A stretch of DNA of 64,000 bases from Acanthopleura granulata (lineage: Eukaryota > Mollusca > Polyplacophora > Chitonida > Chitonidae), in NCBI GenBank assembly GCA_016165875.1, contig JABBOT010000004.1, positions 2,604,001-2,668,000 on the forward strand, written 5' to 3'. Of the stretch, positions 33,510 to 45,105 are shown one piece after another. The notes below the pieces were generated by a model. That model had not been told where the DNA came from. It did not search any database and saw only the letters and a list, made by a program, of their open reading frames with translations. Every line of letters starts with the position of its first letter. Position 1 is the first letter of the stretch. The translations under genes were made by a program, and so were the position numbers.

Positions 33510-33795
33510 AGTGTAGACACTAGCTATATAATCACATGGCGTTTCCACTACGCTACAACGGCATGGGAAGGTCCCAGGATATAACTGTGGGCGTTTGTGG
33601 TCGGAAATTGTAGCTGATGCAAATCGTCCAACCTAATGAGAAAAATGAAACACTGAAGCAAAGCCAAACTGATCGGGTGAAAGTCAGTCATAGGTGGCCG
33701 AGTTTGCGCCATTGGTGTTCAATGGGACCTTCCCAAGGCGTTGTAGCGTAGTGGAGAGACCACGTTATTACTTGGCGATATAGACACTACACATT
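33510..33795. mobile_element. MITE-like element with long terminal inverted repeats
   Basis: TCCACTACGCTACAACGGCA and TGGGAAGGTCCCA on the left (33544-33576) are mirrored on the right by TGGGACCTTCCCA and CGTTGTAGCGTAGTGGAGAG (33723-33760). The match continues outward to GTGTAGACACTA at 33520 and TAGACACTACAC at 33781. About 145 bp of unrelated sequence lies between the arms. No coding capacity is seen, so it would be non-autonomous. Confidence 0.75.
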
Positions 33796-34329
33796 ATGCA
33801 CCTTGAAAAGGGATTGTATGATAAACTAATTTGCAAACATCTTATGTCTGTCCTACCCATGCACTTTTGCTTCACGATTCAACACGTGTACATATTTACT
33901 TCATGTCTGTCAAGAATTATGATGGAATGATGTAAATTTTATATTATATCCGTATATATGCATGGTGAGCTTACCACAGCTTTATTTTTCGTCAACAAAA
34001 TATATTCTAATCTATCTAATTGTTAATGATCTGTGAAATCGTTACGTTGACCATGTCCGTAGGCCCGAAATATAAGAGGATAAGGGTCTGTTTCTCAGCA
34101 ACATGAGCTAGAGTTTCATATCGGTACAAAATTGTCCTTTAGCTTGAGGTATATCTGGCATTAAGATCTTAGTCAAGACTGGTCTGTGTCAAAGGTTCAT
34201 ATTGATTGTTGTATATTTCAGATATGATGCCTTTAAAGCGTTCAAACAAACACAATTTTACTTAAAATTCTATGTGCAATATTGTTATTCCCGGCACGGT
34301 CTCGACTATGGAATTCGGATGCGGACACT

Positions 34330-34520
34330 CGAGTTCTCGAGCCGCGCCTTTGGAAAAACATAAGTAAGAGAACGCGAGAATACGAGATTAGACAAAACAG
34401 CGCGATGTTAGCCCTAATTTCGTGTTCTCGAACGGCGCGTTTTGAAAAACACACGTCTCGAGAATGCGAGATTAGCACTAAATCTCACCTGGTTTGGCAC
34501 AATCTCGCATTCTCTCGAGG
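34330..34520. repeat. CTCGAG-rich duplicated unit with inverted part
   Basis: TTCTCGAGCCGCGCCTTTGG (34333) and TTCTCGAACGGCGCGTTTTG (34423) start two tandem units of about 90 bp, each with GAAAAACA and a GCGAGATTAG end. TCTCGAGAATGCGAGATT (34456) is then mirrored by AATCTCGCATTCTCTCGAG (34501), giving a hairpin. Confidence 0.65.
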
Positions 34521-34744
34521 ATTGGTGTTTTACGTCGTACTCAAAAATATTTCACTTAAACGATGGCCGCCAGCATTATGGTGGGGGAAAACACGGCAGG
34601 AAATTCCCTGTATAAACGTACGACCATCCACAGGTTGCTGGTAGACCTTCCCATGTACAACAGGAGATTAAGCTACACTTGAACTCATACCGACCGCACT
34701 GACGAGAGGCATTGGGGTCATTGCACCCTCGGCCATGGAGGCCC
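34521..34744 (-). mobile_element. SINE family 1, nearly full copy
   Basis: The reversed core runs from ATTGGTGTTTTACGTCGTAC through GCCGCCAGCATTATGGTGG and ACGACCATCCACAGG to the head (CATTGCACCC, CCATGGAGGCCC). The A-rich tail is absent. It directly abuts a CTCGAG-rich repeat on the left. Confidence 0.8.
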
Positions 34745-35149
34745 ATCACTAACTTGTGTAGGCGAAATGACACATCCTGTAAAATAACTAGATGCCTGCC
34801 CAGGAACATATCCAAATATCATTATATGTTGACCACAATTTTCTCAAGGCAAGTCGGTTGGAATACTGATACTAGCATCCTATATCGCCATAGAGCTTTT
34901 TGGAAGCAATTGCTCATTGGATAATATTTTTCACCTTTTAATTCTATCACCAAGTAATTATCCAACCATTAACTGTCATGGTTTTTACTTGCAAAATTAC
35001 CTGGCAACGTTTGAGGGTTCCATGTCTTGCCTCTGAGGTGGCACCCTGTAAAGTTCCAACTAGGACTTTATTAGTAGGGTTCAGTTTAGCACCCATATGA
35101 TAGGTTCCAAGTTGTACGCGGATGTTTTTATGTCTACGAGGAATTCACG

Positions 35150-35222
35150 ACGACTGCATTTTCCAGGGCGTTGACAACCAGATACACGAGATAGCGCCAT
35201 GGTGTCATCTTTCTACTTTAAA
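35150..35222 (+). repeat. Dispersed repeat E, copy 1
   Basis: TTTTCCAGGGCGTTGACAAC, CAGATACACGAGATAGCG and ATCTTTCTACTTTA match 36236-36303. Following sequence (TATATAGTCTTAAATGTGG at 35262) has a partner at 36127, but in a different order relative to the first block. Confidence 0.55.
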
Positions 35223-36094
35223 TATTCGTACTGGGGCAATTTTCAATGTTTACAATAAAAATATATAGTCTTAAATGTGGGGAATGGGACGAATCCGTCA
35301 TATCTTCTGAAGCTTTCCCCAAATTCTGACAAGTTCTTGATTCAGTATTTATGGACGATGTTTTTAGAGATTTGGCTGGTAATGACAGAGAAAAAACTGG
35401 GCAAATAGTGATTTTTCCTGATGCTCATTTAATGATTGGAACAGGTATAAAAATTGTTTAACTTTACAATTGATCTCCAAAACTTAAATTAATTTGCTGA
35501 AGTGTCCATTCTCCGTGTCGCGGTCGGATTTCAGGGATTTAGGGATTGGAACGGCTTAGGGGAAGCTTTCTCCAAATTCCAACAAGTTGATGACTCTACC
35601 TAAAACGTTGCAATGCTCTATACATTGCAAAGTAAAGACCGAAAAATGCTCATGTTTTATTAACGTTTACATAATTTTATTTTTTTAAAACCTATTAAAA
35701 GTTTTATATGAATGAAGATACCAATGGAAAATTTGCATTTATTTTAAAAGTGTTTCATTGTTTTGGACAATGAGATAGCTAAAAGAATTATTTTGGCAAG
35801 GACAGAAGTATGAAGCCATTCTCAATGCTGCAAACAATCACATTAATCCACCGTCTTCAAAGCTAGTGAAATCACAGGGTAGCCTACAAGTGACTCACAC
35901 CTGTCCATGAAGATTATTCTTAGAATGACCCACAAATGTCAGTAAATATCAAAATTTAAATCATTTGGTGCAGGTTTTTCTTTATGTTTAATGTTACACA
36001 AATATTTGTATTAAAGGATAAATGTATTGATACACAATTACTCATTTGGTAAGAGCAGAAGATTCAGTCACATGACGCAGTAAAGAAGCGAACT

Positions 36095-36304
36095 GTGGAA
36101 ATTTTCAACGCTTACATTAAAAGTATATAATCTTAAATGTGGAAAACAGAATAAAGTAACGAAAAGAAAATGAACTATATAATTATAGTTCATTTTCTCC
36201 CAGTCATATGCATGGTTCCAGATTGCACCAAGACCGCTGCCTTTTCCAGGGCGCTGATAACCAGATACACGAGATCACGAGATGCTGTTATCTTTCTACT
36301 TTAT
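36095..36304 (+). repeat. Dispersed repeat E, copy 2
   Basis: It holds TTTTCCAGGGCGCTGATAAC, CAGATACACGAGATCACGAG and TATCTTTCTACTTTA (36242-36303), and upstream TATATAATCTTAAATGTGG. The block order is reversed relative to 35150-35290, which would fit a tandem arrangement of one longer unit. Confidence 0.55.
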
Positions 36305-37239
36305 ATAATCATTGCATATGAAATCATATTCATATTTGTTCTGGAGTTTAAGTGTGGAAAATTTTATTTTTCTTCCCTTCTGCTATCAGTGAGCCTTCGC
36401 ACTGAGAAAGCAAGTTTACAAAGGACAGCACTCTAGGGTTCACAGTAGAACCCCAAATTTTCTTTATAGCACCATAACTAAAACCTCTTCTCTGAGCATG
36501 ATGGGTGCTAGAGCGCTAATTTAACATAAGCATTAATTGGAGAAAATCAGTTATCCTCAATTTTGTATCATGGCAGTTTGTAAAATGAAACCGTAAGAAA
36601 ACATATATGTCTACTGGTAACCGACTTATCGCAAAACAAAGGACATCTCAGTAAATTTCTTTCTATAATTTGATGTAGACCCTGCGTGAACGCATGAAAC
36701 TTCCGAAATGCCGACTCGGCTGATATTCAAACACAGGAGAGTATTGAAAGAAAATGAAGAACAAAACCCTTGTTCCTCTTTTCAGTACAAAGACTTTAGT
36801 CTTTTAAAACTCTTTAGCGGTAATTTTTCCCTAACCAATTGTCACACAATCGTCCTATGCATATCTTATATGTTGTCGAAGAGACCCCCGAGTGGCTATT
36901 GGGCTGTGGAGAATCCTCGTTAAACAAATAAAGCATTACACTACATTACTTTACATTATATTTTATCACATTACATAATCCATATTAACAGACCATGTCT
37001 TACATAGTAGTTACAATAGTGAAGCAATAGTGAAGGCCTAAGCTAATATTGGCGGAGTGATCGGAATCACCATTTGGCGCTTTGCTTTCTGTATAAGTGT
37101 GTCTTTAGCATTTAGCTTAAAGCTATATATATATAATCGAAGTGAGGCATAGGTATCACAGAAAAATATTTTAAAAATTTAAAAGAAGCCGAGAAGCCGG
37201 AATTCAAGTCCGGAGACAGGGCATCTATAGGAAGCTTTA

Positions 37240-37430
37240 CTTCCAGTTGCCATGTTGTGGAAGCCCTGAAAGACTGGGATGGCAAATTACCAACCCTAGA
37301 AACATGACGTGATACTTCCGCTGCGACATCACATTGCCCCAGCTTTTGATTGGTAGTGGGAGTTCTTATCGGAGCAATAAATTGGAATTCAGGTTATTTT
37401 AAGGACTTTTTGGTCCAGCTGGACAATCAT
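37240..37430 (+). repeat. Dispersed repeat C, copy 2
   Basis: GCTTTTGATTGGTAGTGGGA, GAGCAATAAATTGGAATTCA, GGTTATTTTAAG and TTTTTGGTCCAGC pair with the copy at 7690. It lacks about 17 bp found there. Confidence 0.55.
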
Positions 37431-39239
37431 AGATTTACATGAACCTGACATTGGCTATCTGTGTTACAATGCTTACGTGCTGGGCAAGACGCTGCAGTAA
37501 TTCTCGGGCGAGTTGGGGAGAAAACCACTGCGGGACAACCTTTGGTTGAGAATGAGAAGATTTCGTTTCACAATTTCTCCTTACCCGGCAGCAAAACGAG
37601 CTTAATAAAGAAAATGTCTTGGCAATATCGACAGAAAAGAATCTTGTCCAAATACCCTGCTGTTTTGGGAACACTCCCTGATATCGACACCCATGTCGGC
37701 TGAGGCGAAGCTACCGGAAGGACCGCTGAAAAACTTACGAACTTCCGAACTCGGCCGTTTGAAAAGAAAACAAAGGGGATACACTTGAATTGGGTATCTG
37801 GCATTTTTGTTTTTATTTATATTTTCCATTTTTTTTGTATTTGCATATAATTTTCTAACATTGTTTGTTATTATCGATGGTGCATTGGAGACTCCGAGGC
37901 AATGTGACGTCACTTTGGATGGCTAACATGGCAAACTGGTGTCACCAAATGAGTAACTAAGTAGCTGAGGATCATATTCAGTTTATTCTGGTGATAAGCA
38001 CTGTAGAACGCCCTTAGAAAACTTCTTTGGGAATTAACTTAGGTTTAGTGGCTCACGTTATGCTCACTTTCATTGGAGCTTGGGGCCAACTCTAGATCGT
38101 ACTGAATAATAACCCAGCGTTATATGTAAAATATGAAATAAAACGAAAGTGCTTTTGAGATACATGCTTTTATTAACGACATTTGACATACATGTTTTGA
38201 TTAACGACACGAATTTGTCCCAAGTTCTAACTTCATATACATTAATTCTTTGGTGGTTTGTATTCGAAATTGGTCAGAGCATTGTTCCGGAACACCCGTT
38301 ATGGATTCACTGTGTCACAGTTCTAGTTTTTCATGTGTAGATAACAGCAAAAATTCTGGCATCGTGACAGGTTTCTTAGTTGATTTGAAGTTTTACTGGA
38401 TAACAGAGGTTAAAGTTTGTGCTTTTGTTGCATTTCTTTCTTAGCAATTTTTTCGATCTTAACGTGTCAAATTATCTAGGCTTATTGCTTTGTATAAAGT
38501 GACAAATAAATGTTGTCTTTGATCCGAGCTATTAAAAATTCCTTTATTATTGCACATCTGCAGAACTATATGCAATAGGGCGAATATCCCGTTATCTATA
38601 TAGGTATAACCTATCTAATTCTCTATCTTTCTCAGCTTGTTTTTAAATTTCAGTGTGATATGTTCAGTTTTCCATGCAATCGATTCCGAGTTTTATGTAA
38701 ATGTATGACACTTACCATAATAAATTACATGAATTCTTGTGATAGGTAAGATTATTATTTTCACTGTGATGTTCTTTTTCTAGGTATCGCTCATACAAAT
38801 TTTCCGTCGAAGAAGTGTATACTTCCTTTAATGTGAATGCTGACACATACTAGAATGCAGAGTAAATTCACCCTAGTTTGCTTTTTCCTAGGTAGGATAT
38901 GTCTGAGATAATCAATCCCCTGATACATTAAGTCAATAATTAGTATATACATAAGAATACATTGTTTATATAGGCCGAATTATTGTGTTTTTTCAAGTCT
39001 AAAATAGATGTATGCATTTATGTATTCAGGCATGGACCCCATTGCTGTGGAACATTTTTTTCAGAGAGATGCAGCCCTCATATGTGAACATGGGGGTATC
39101 TCTAAGGCAATATCGTGTAACATACTTGAGGTATATCCTCTGAATCCCAAACTCCAGTGGACAAATATCATTTATTTATATATATTTATGTGAATAGAAT
39201 TTTGTTCATAGTTAGCATCTGGGAAAGTTAGAATTCCAT
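37431..39239. other. Intronic sequence, nothing recognised
   Basis: Opposed frames at 37435-37913 overlap on both strands without domains. ATACATG...ATTAACGACA is duplicated at 38160 and 38188 (28-bp step). Confidence 0.4.
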
Positions 39240-39375
39240 GTCCCTGGCTCAGTGATATCAGGTGCTGGTCGGCAATGTAGATCATAAATTCTACATTAAG
39301 GTGCACTCTACAAGTGGGGACTCATGTTCGAGTCCGGCTTTGCACAGCGGGGTTTATCAGATGCCACCTGGTTTC
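39240..39375 (+). mobile_element. Possible tRNA-like SINE head
   Basis: CTGGCTCAGTGATATCAGG resembles a pol III A box, and CATGTTCGAGTCCGGC about 75 bp later is a near-consensus B box. The spacing is longer than in a simple tRNA and I cannot fold a cloverleaf, so a tRNA-derived SINE relic is more likely than a tRNA gene. It does not match families 1 or 2 in its body. Confidence 0.35.
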
Positions 39376-41599
39376 CTTTGCTCAATCTAGGCGCACTTGC
39401 CCTCAACAGTATATTTTTCACGCATGAATTTAAAACTCAGTCCTATCCAAGGTTTATCAATACTTTAGTTCTTGATGTTGGAGATTACTTTATCTATTTC
39501 AGCCGCTATTTCAGTCGGTTTGATTTTCAAACATGATAACTCTAGCTTTTGTGTTGGTAATTTCATTCTCATAATATGATGAAAGTAATGATAAGAAAGA
39601 ATAATAATAAAAAAAAAACAACAAAAAACCGCCAGTTGTTTATTAAACGGGTTTTCCAAATTTCCCACTGGTCCTCGATCCATGACAAGGTAAGGGGAAA
39701 TGGGGCCCAAAAAGAAAATAAAAGCAGATCTGATCATTATTGATTGTGGACATGCCTTGTGAATGCAAGTGCAATGCTCAGAAACATGCACTGACTAAAC
39801 CTTCCCACAGTGTTGTACATAATGCATAATGAGAAAAAAGTACCGACTGAATATTACCCTCTGGCTAACACTTGCTATCCATTATGTAATAATGTTACAC
39901 AACTGATATCATTTGCCACCCATAATGTAACAATGTTACATTATGTGGTGTAAGCAGTATTACGTTACCGTTTTATTATTACCTTAAGAGGGTCTACAAT
40001 GGTTTTCACTGGTAAATATTTTTGCGTCGCCAAGAAGACGCATATAATTCTCTCACGAATGAATTTCACTGCTCAAAAACTATGGGCTATGACTCAATGC
40101 TTTTTTAATTCTATAAAAGTAAAATCTTCTCGACAGCTCTGCAGCTTCAGTATTGCACTTTATCCTTTCCACGACTACAAACTTTATAAGGACACTATAA
40201 ACGTGGCTCAAAAAATTCGCTGTGGTGATTTAGAGGCAGTTGGCAGATCACGCTTACGCCATAAAATCAACCAAGATTAGTATATACAGACATTGGAATT
40301 CACGAGGAAGTGAAAAAATCTACAGATAAAAGAAAACAATACTAAAAAAGTCTTTCTGTCCGCAGCCGTAGCAAAAAGCATTATCAAATGTCATGATTAA
40401 AGCCTTCACAATGCAGCCGCGAGCGCATCGTTCCTGGCATTCACTTGCCACTTTCAGCGTACTTTCAATCTCCCATGCACAGTATTAGATTTTCTGAAAG
40501 AAAAGTAAATGATTATGATGAGTACTATTAATTAAGACTAATACAAGACTAATATTTTCCTTTTCCATAGTTTGATCACATTTCTGGTAGCTGTTTTCAG
40601 TGCGCATGACTGGGGTTTCTTCGTTGCGGAACAAACACGTGGCTGTGTTAAAGCACTGCAGTCATACGTGCTTTGTTACACCTGGGACTTAATTTGGGAA
40701 GTAACCTGCAAGGCAGTTTCAATTCGAAAACCTGGTAAGATATACATGAAGAATTAGAACTCAGCTGAATCCTGGGCTGTCGCCAAAGTCTGGGATGTTA
40801 AGGCATAGGCACAAAAGAGCATGCGCTCTTGTTTATCCCACGTATGACCTGTTCTGCTCATGCGCAATGATATACCACAAACGCAATGAAACAGCTGTCT
40901 GGGTTATACTTCAGCAGTGATTACAATAATCAATACAAAGCCATAATGGACCACCATGAATAAATTAATGTCTCCCGTACTTGACACAGTTTACCAGAGG
41001 CTGCTTTATAGAATTAGCGTTACCAATATCTACGTTGTACGTTAACACTGCTTACTTGAGTAACAGTGTTACCTCCTGTTTCTTCTGCTCGAACAAATGA
41101 TTTAATTTACAATCTGGAGCTGTGGAATGTGTCAGTTGGACAGTTGATTAGTCAGAGATGTCATTAGCCGCTGACCTATATCACACATGTTATTGTATAC
41201 AGGCATGTCCAGGCAAGTTGGAACCAAAACAGTGCTGTTTACAACTTAATAGCTTCATGCTCACGATATTCTTTTTTATTTACATTCTGACATGGCAATC
41301 ACGCTGCTGTTTATGCTTATCGGAAGTAGAGCTAATACAACCGATTGCGTTGTGTAGCATATGATTTGCTCTAGCTACGTGACAATTGCTTTCCCGCAAC
41401 TGGTAGCAAAAGCAAAACCTTATCTGTAGGTTTGAATACATGAGCATGAGGCGTGCTGCTTAATTTTCATTTCCACGGGTGTTCTCTAGACACGTCGCAT
41501 GGTTTAGTACGCTGTGTAAGCTTGATACATGGTCTAATAATTTTGCTTTGTTCTTTTCTGACAAGTACCTCTCCTTGATTAACTTTATGAGAAACCAAA
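39376..41599. other. Intronic sequence, nothing recognised beyond one palindrome
   Basis: Frames at 39465-39791 (-) and 39999-40280 (+) have no recognised domain. Confidence 0.4.
39921..39945. repeat. Short palindrome CATAATGTAAC
   Basis: CATAATGTAAC and GTTACATTATG are separated by AAT, with a partial further copy at 39879. It could be the end of a small hairpin repeat. Confidence 0.6.
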
Positions 41600-41875
41600 C
41601 TTCACTAGCGTACATTAAACGAAAAGTACTGAATCTATGCGTCGAGCCGACATTCCTATATAATACCACCCGTCAAACAAAATGGGCGTTCCGGTTCAAT
41701 AATCGCCAGATCAATCTCCAAAAACGACAAATAACACTAAGCACCAAAGAACTAAGAAAGTACCGTATGACAGTATAAAAAACAGGGCAGATTCTTGCAA
41801 AGGGAAGCAATAAACAGTTTTCAATGATGACGAAAAGACGCAACGAATCTTCCAGGCGGATGAATAAAATCTGTG
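41600..41875 (+). repeat. Dispersed repeat B, copy 2 (open 99-codon frame)
   Basis: The frame 41479-41778 shares with copy 1 a C-terminal basic segment (K-R-Q-I-T, S-T-K-E-L-R-K-Y), read in the same frame. Upstream the copies differ by one base, so their proteins diverge there. The nucleotide match continues past the stop to AGGCGGATGAATAAAAT. Function unknown. Confidence 0.5.
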
Positions 41876-42659
41876 AATCTGCAAAAGTTAAGAGCCCCTA
41901 CTGTGACCCCTTGGCCAAGCTATGGAGGTACCCAAGAATACATGCTCTCAACATACCCTTCACGGACTGATGGAAACATTCAATACTTCCCCGACTTGAT
42001 CGTCATTAATACGTGCGATCTGCAGCTTGTTTCCCAGTTCATGCAAAGTTAGACACCTGCATGGTCAGTCATCTCCGCCAAAGACATAAGACTGCAGAAA
42101 AGCCTCAACAACTATCAGTTGCCACACTGTTGTTTGGAATGGCTTTCGGAAGCCTGGCAAATATATACAAACTGCTGAGTAGTCTATTGTACTGAGACTT
42201 AGTCGTAGGCAACGGGCCAAGACAATATAGTCACACTCTACTTAACTCAGACACCGCAACCAGGATGATTCAAGCAGCTTTACCAGATGGATGGAACTTG
42301 CCTAACATTTGACAAGGATGACAGGTTTTACAATAATTACAACAACATCTTGTTGTGTAATTCAACACTGAATTTTCATGATTCCCGTTGTCGTGATATA
42401 TGTCATGAGCTGCTGTGACAGTTTATGGTAACAAGTTAAACAACATGGAAACAATAGTCCTGGTTTCATTAATTGTTCTCTGAGATGATCTCTCCACTTT
42501 ATCACTAACACTCTAGACTTCATAAAATATTACTCCATCAATCATCAGCTTCATTTTCCGACAGAGCTCTGTTAAATAATCCTATTAATATATAGAACCG
42601 TCTGTTGAGTCTGTCTCACTAATCTCAGAGGGGAAACAGTAAACAGATGGCTTGGTCAA

Positions 42660-43165
42660 CTAACAGTCAGCCATTATCCTTACACAAGATCAAACAAAGA
42701 AACACAAAGATAGATTCAATGCATATAACTGAATATACCAATTTAAGTAATAGAACTTATATACAAGAACAATAGAAATAACGAAAAGTATACTTTCTTA
42801 CGGATATTACAGCAGACAACAAATCCGATTGAAATACTACAGTCTAAACAGGCAAGTTTCATTCTACAGAAACGAAAATCCCAGTAAACAACCTTCAGAA
42901 TGGACCGATGAGTGAAAGACTGTGAAATGCGGTGAACTCGCCGCTCTTATATGTTCTTGTGCATGGAAGTTTCTTTACTCTAGAATTGTAAGCATGTTTA
43001 CAGGACGTGCATTTCTTTCCGGAGAGGACAACGCATATATAAATATAGATACTTCGAGAAACATTCCCCGAAAGCTCCACAGGCTATGACGCATACAAGG
43101 CTCATGGTCAAGATCAAGGGCTGACCAGATTGGCGAAGCAATAAAAAGTTGCAGTGTATTGTAAA
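42660..43165 (+). repeat. Dispersed repeat A, copy 1
   Basis: It matches 57020-57715 in the same order: CCTTACACAAGATCAA, CAGTCTAAACA, GACCGATGAGTGAAAGACTG, AATTGTAAGCATGTTTACAG, CACAGGCTATGACGCATACA and GCAGTGTATTG. The two copies are clearly diverged. No coding frame, terminal repeat or known element is recognised. Confidence 0.65.
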
Positions 43166-43679
43166 GCGGGCTTGATATCAATGCAACAAGTAAATTTGTG
43201 TGAATTCTGACGTTATAGTCTTTATTATTCACAAATAGCTGTTGTTCTCTTTGTCGACCTTCTCTTTGTCCAGTTGGAATGACTACATATACGCATAAAA
43301 ACAAGACAAGAATATATACAGCAATAAAATCATAGTGACATATATGCACAGTTTTGCTGCGGTATGATTAATAAGAAACAACCTGTGATTTTTTAAGAGA
43401 GAGGAAATATCTGCGGTTGAGCAGTTTAAGAAAGAAGAACACAATTTTAAAAACTCGAGGCAAGTACAAGTTCTTACTCACAGTGACTAGCGATCTAAGG
43501 GACAAAAACAGTTGCTTTTGCCTCAGTCATATTTTTGGGACATAGAAATTGATTTCAGATAGTACGGACAGTCAGCGGCCGTTTATAGTAAAATACTCAA
43601 ATGTTAAATCTGCCTCCTTTGACAAAGAGTTCACAGGTTAAACTAAGTACAAACTCCTTCATAATCTAACATGTAGTAG

Positions 43680-44545
43680 TCTATCTTGAATTTAAGACAC
43701 AGAAATTTAACACAAGATTTTTCAACAGAAACACTGGTTCAACAGAAGTATAATCCAGACGAGAACGCACTAATGAGATGTGCAGACTAATAAGTCACCT
43801 CTGGTTAGAGAAAAGGTTGTAACACCTTTTAATTAACCCAAGCATTTTAAATGATTTAATGGATATATCTTGCACATGGGCTTTCCAGTACATATTTGAT
43901 GTCGGCCCAGCACCAAAATCTTTAATTGTGTAAACGCGTTCTAAGGCAGTAACACGATACACAGTACATAGTTAAACTGTAATGGATTACCCTTGATCGT
44001 AAATCATATCACATTTAATCTGGCTAAATTTACTTGCATAATCCAATTGTCACACATTTCCGCATTTGCTACAAATCTCTTTGGAGCAGAAGGCAAGTAT
44101 CTTTAATTGAAATTTCCTCATATTCAAATTTAATTTTGAATATGAGAATTCAAAATTACATCTGGAGGATCATTAATATGCGGACAAAACAAAAGGGGCA
44201 TTGAGATAGACCCCTGAGGAACACCTGATGTAACATCTAAACAGGGTTTAAGAAATTAATTACCACTGACTGTGATCGAATGTAGGTACGATTTCATCAG
44301 CGTTAACAGTTGACTACACATGTCGTAAGATTGAAGCTTGTCATGCTTGTGAGCTAAAAGCGTATGATTAACAGTGTCGAACACCTTAGAAAAATCAATA
44401 TACATGTTATCAACTTGATTCTTGATGCCAATGGACTTAACTACCCTATCAACATAATCGATGAGGTTTGCGTACGTCTACCTTCTAGAGAAAAAACAAT
44501 GCTGGTATTGACAAATAGACAGTTTGATAGACATTACTTCGGAAT
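43680..44545 (-). pseudogene. Decayed non-LTR retrotransposon reverse transcriptase (Jockey/CR1-like)
   Basis: Read on the minus strand this is the middle and end of a LINE-type reverse transcriptase. Visible parts are Y-I-D-F-S-K-V-F-D-T-V-N-H (about 44365-44405), S-Y-L-H, then after an in-frame stop S-G-V-P-Q-G-S with P-L-L-F and I-N-D (44171-44230). In shifted frames follow N-W-I-M-Q-V-N, L-G-L-I-K-R (about 43840) and L-V-R-S-R-L-D-Y (about 43760). Their order is that of the RT palm and thumb in the Jockey/CR1 group. The Y-A-D-D motif expected after I-N-D is not present; stops and a short palindrome at 44114-44145 occupy that place. It is a dead fragment, 5'-truncated, with no poly-A end seen. 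Confidence 0.75.
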
Positions 44546-44594
44546 GACATCAGCTTTTTAAAATAATTTTGAGTAAACACCTTTAGATACATCT

Positions 44595-44805
44595 ATGTGC
44601 TAAGGAGCAGCAAGTGATGATTTATTTTCCAAGGTATTCATGATCTATGTGCAAAGGAAATCCAGTCATGATCTGTGTGTTAAGGAAAGTTGCTCATGAT
44701 CTATTTGCTAAGGAAGAGGCAGCTGTGATCCATTTGTCAAGGACATCTAGTTATAATCTTTGTCGCCAGGGAAGGTTAGTGATGATCTGTGTGCGGTGTC
44801 GTATT
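44595..44805. repeat. 28-bp minisatellite, about seven diverged copies
   Basis: The unit TGATCTATGTGCTAAGGAA plus about nine variable bases recurs at 44641, 44669, 44698, 44725, 44753 and about 44783. A family-1 SINE follows within 25 bp. Confidence 0.8.
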
Positions 44806-44825
44806 GCATTTGGATCCGATCTAGG

Positions 44826-45039
44826 TAACACTACTCAAGAATATTTCACTCAAACGACGGCGGCCAGCATTATGGTGGGAGGAAACTGGACAGACCCGGC
44901 GAAAACCCACGGCCATCAGCAGGTTGTTCTAACGTACGGCCGGAGAGGAAGCCAGCATGAACAGCGACCCACTGGTGGGAGGCTTCTGGGTCATTGCACT
45001 GCGCTACTGCTTTACCCAACTGAGCCACCGAAGCCCCCA
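44826..45039 (-). mobile_element. SINE family 1, tail-less copy
   Basis: It begins at AACACTACTCAAGAATATTT, keeps GACGGCGGCCAGCATTATGG and ACGTACGGCCGGAGAGGAAG, and ends in a clear head complement (CCAACTGAGCCACCGAAGCC). It follows directly on a 28-bp tandem array. Confidence 0.8.
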
Positions 45040-45105
45040 CATTAAATATATGTATAGAAGTAGTACTACATGTATATTCATGTGGAGCGTATATATATAT
45101 ATATA

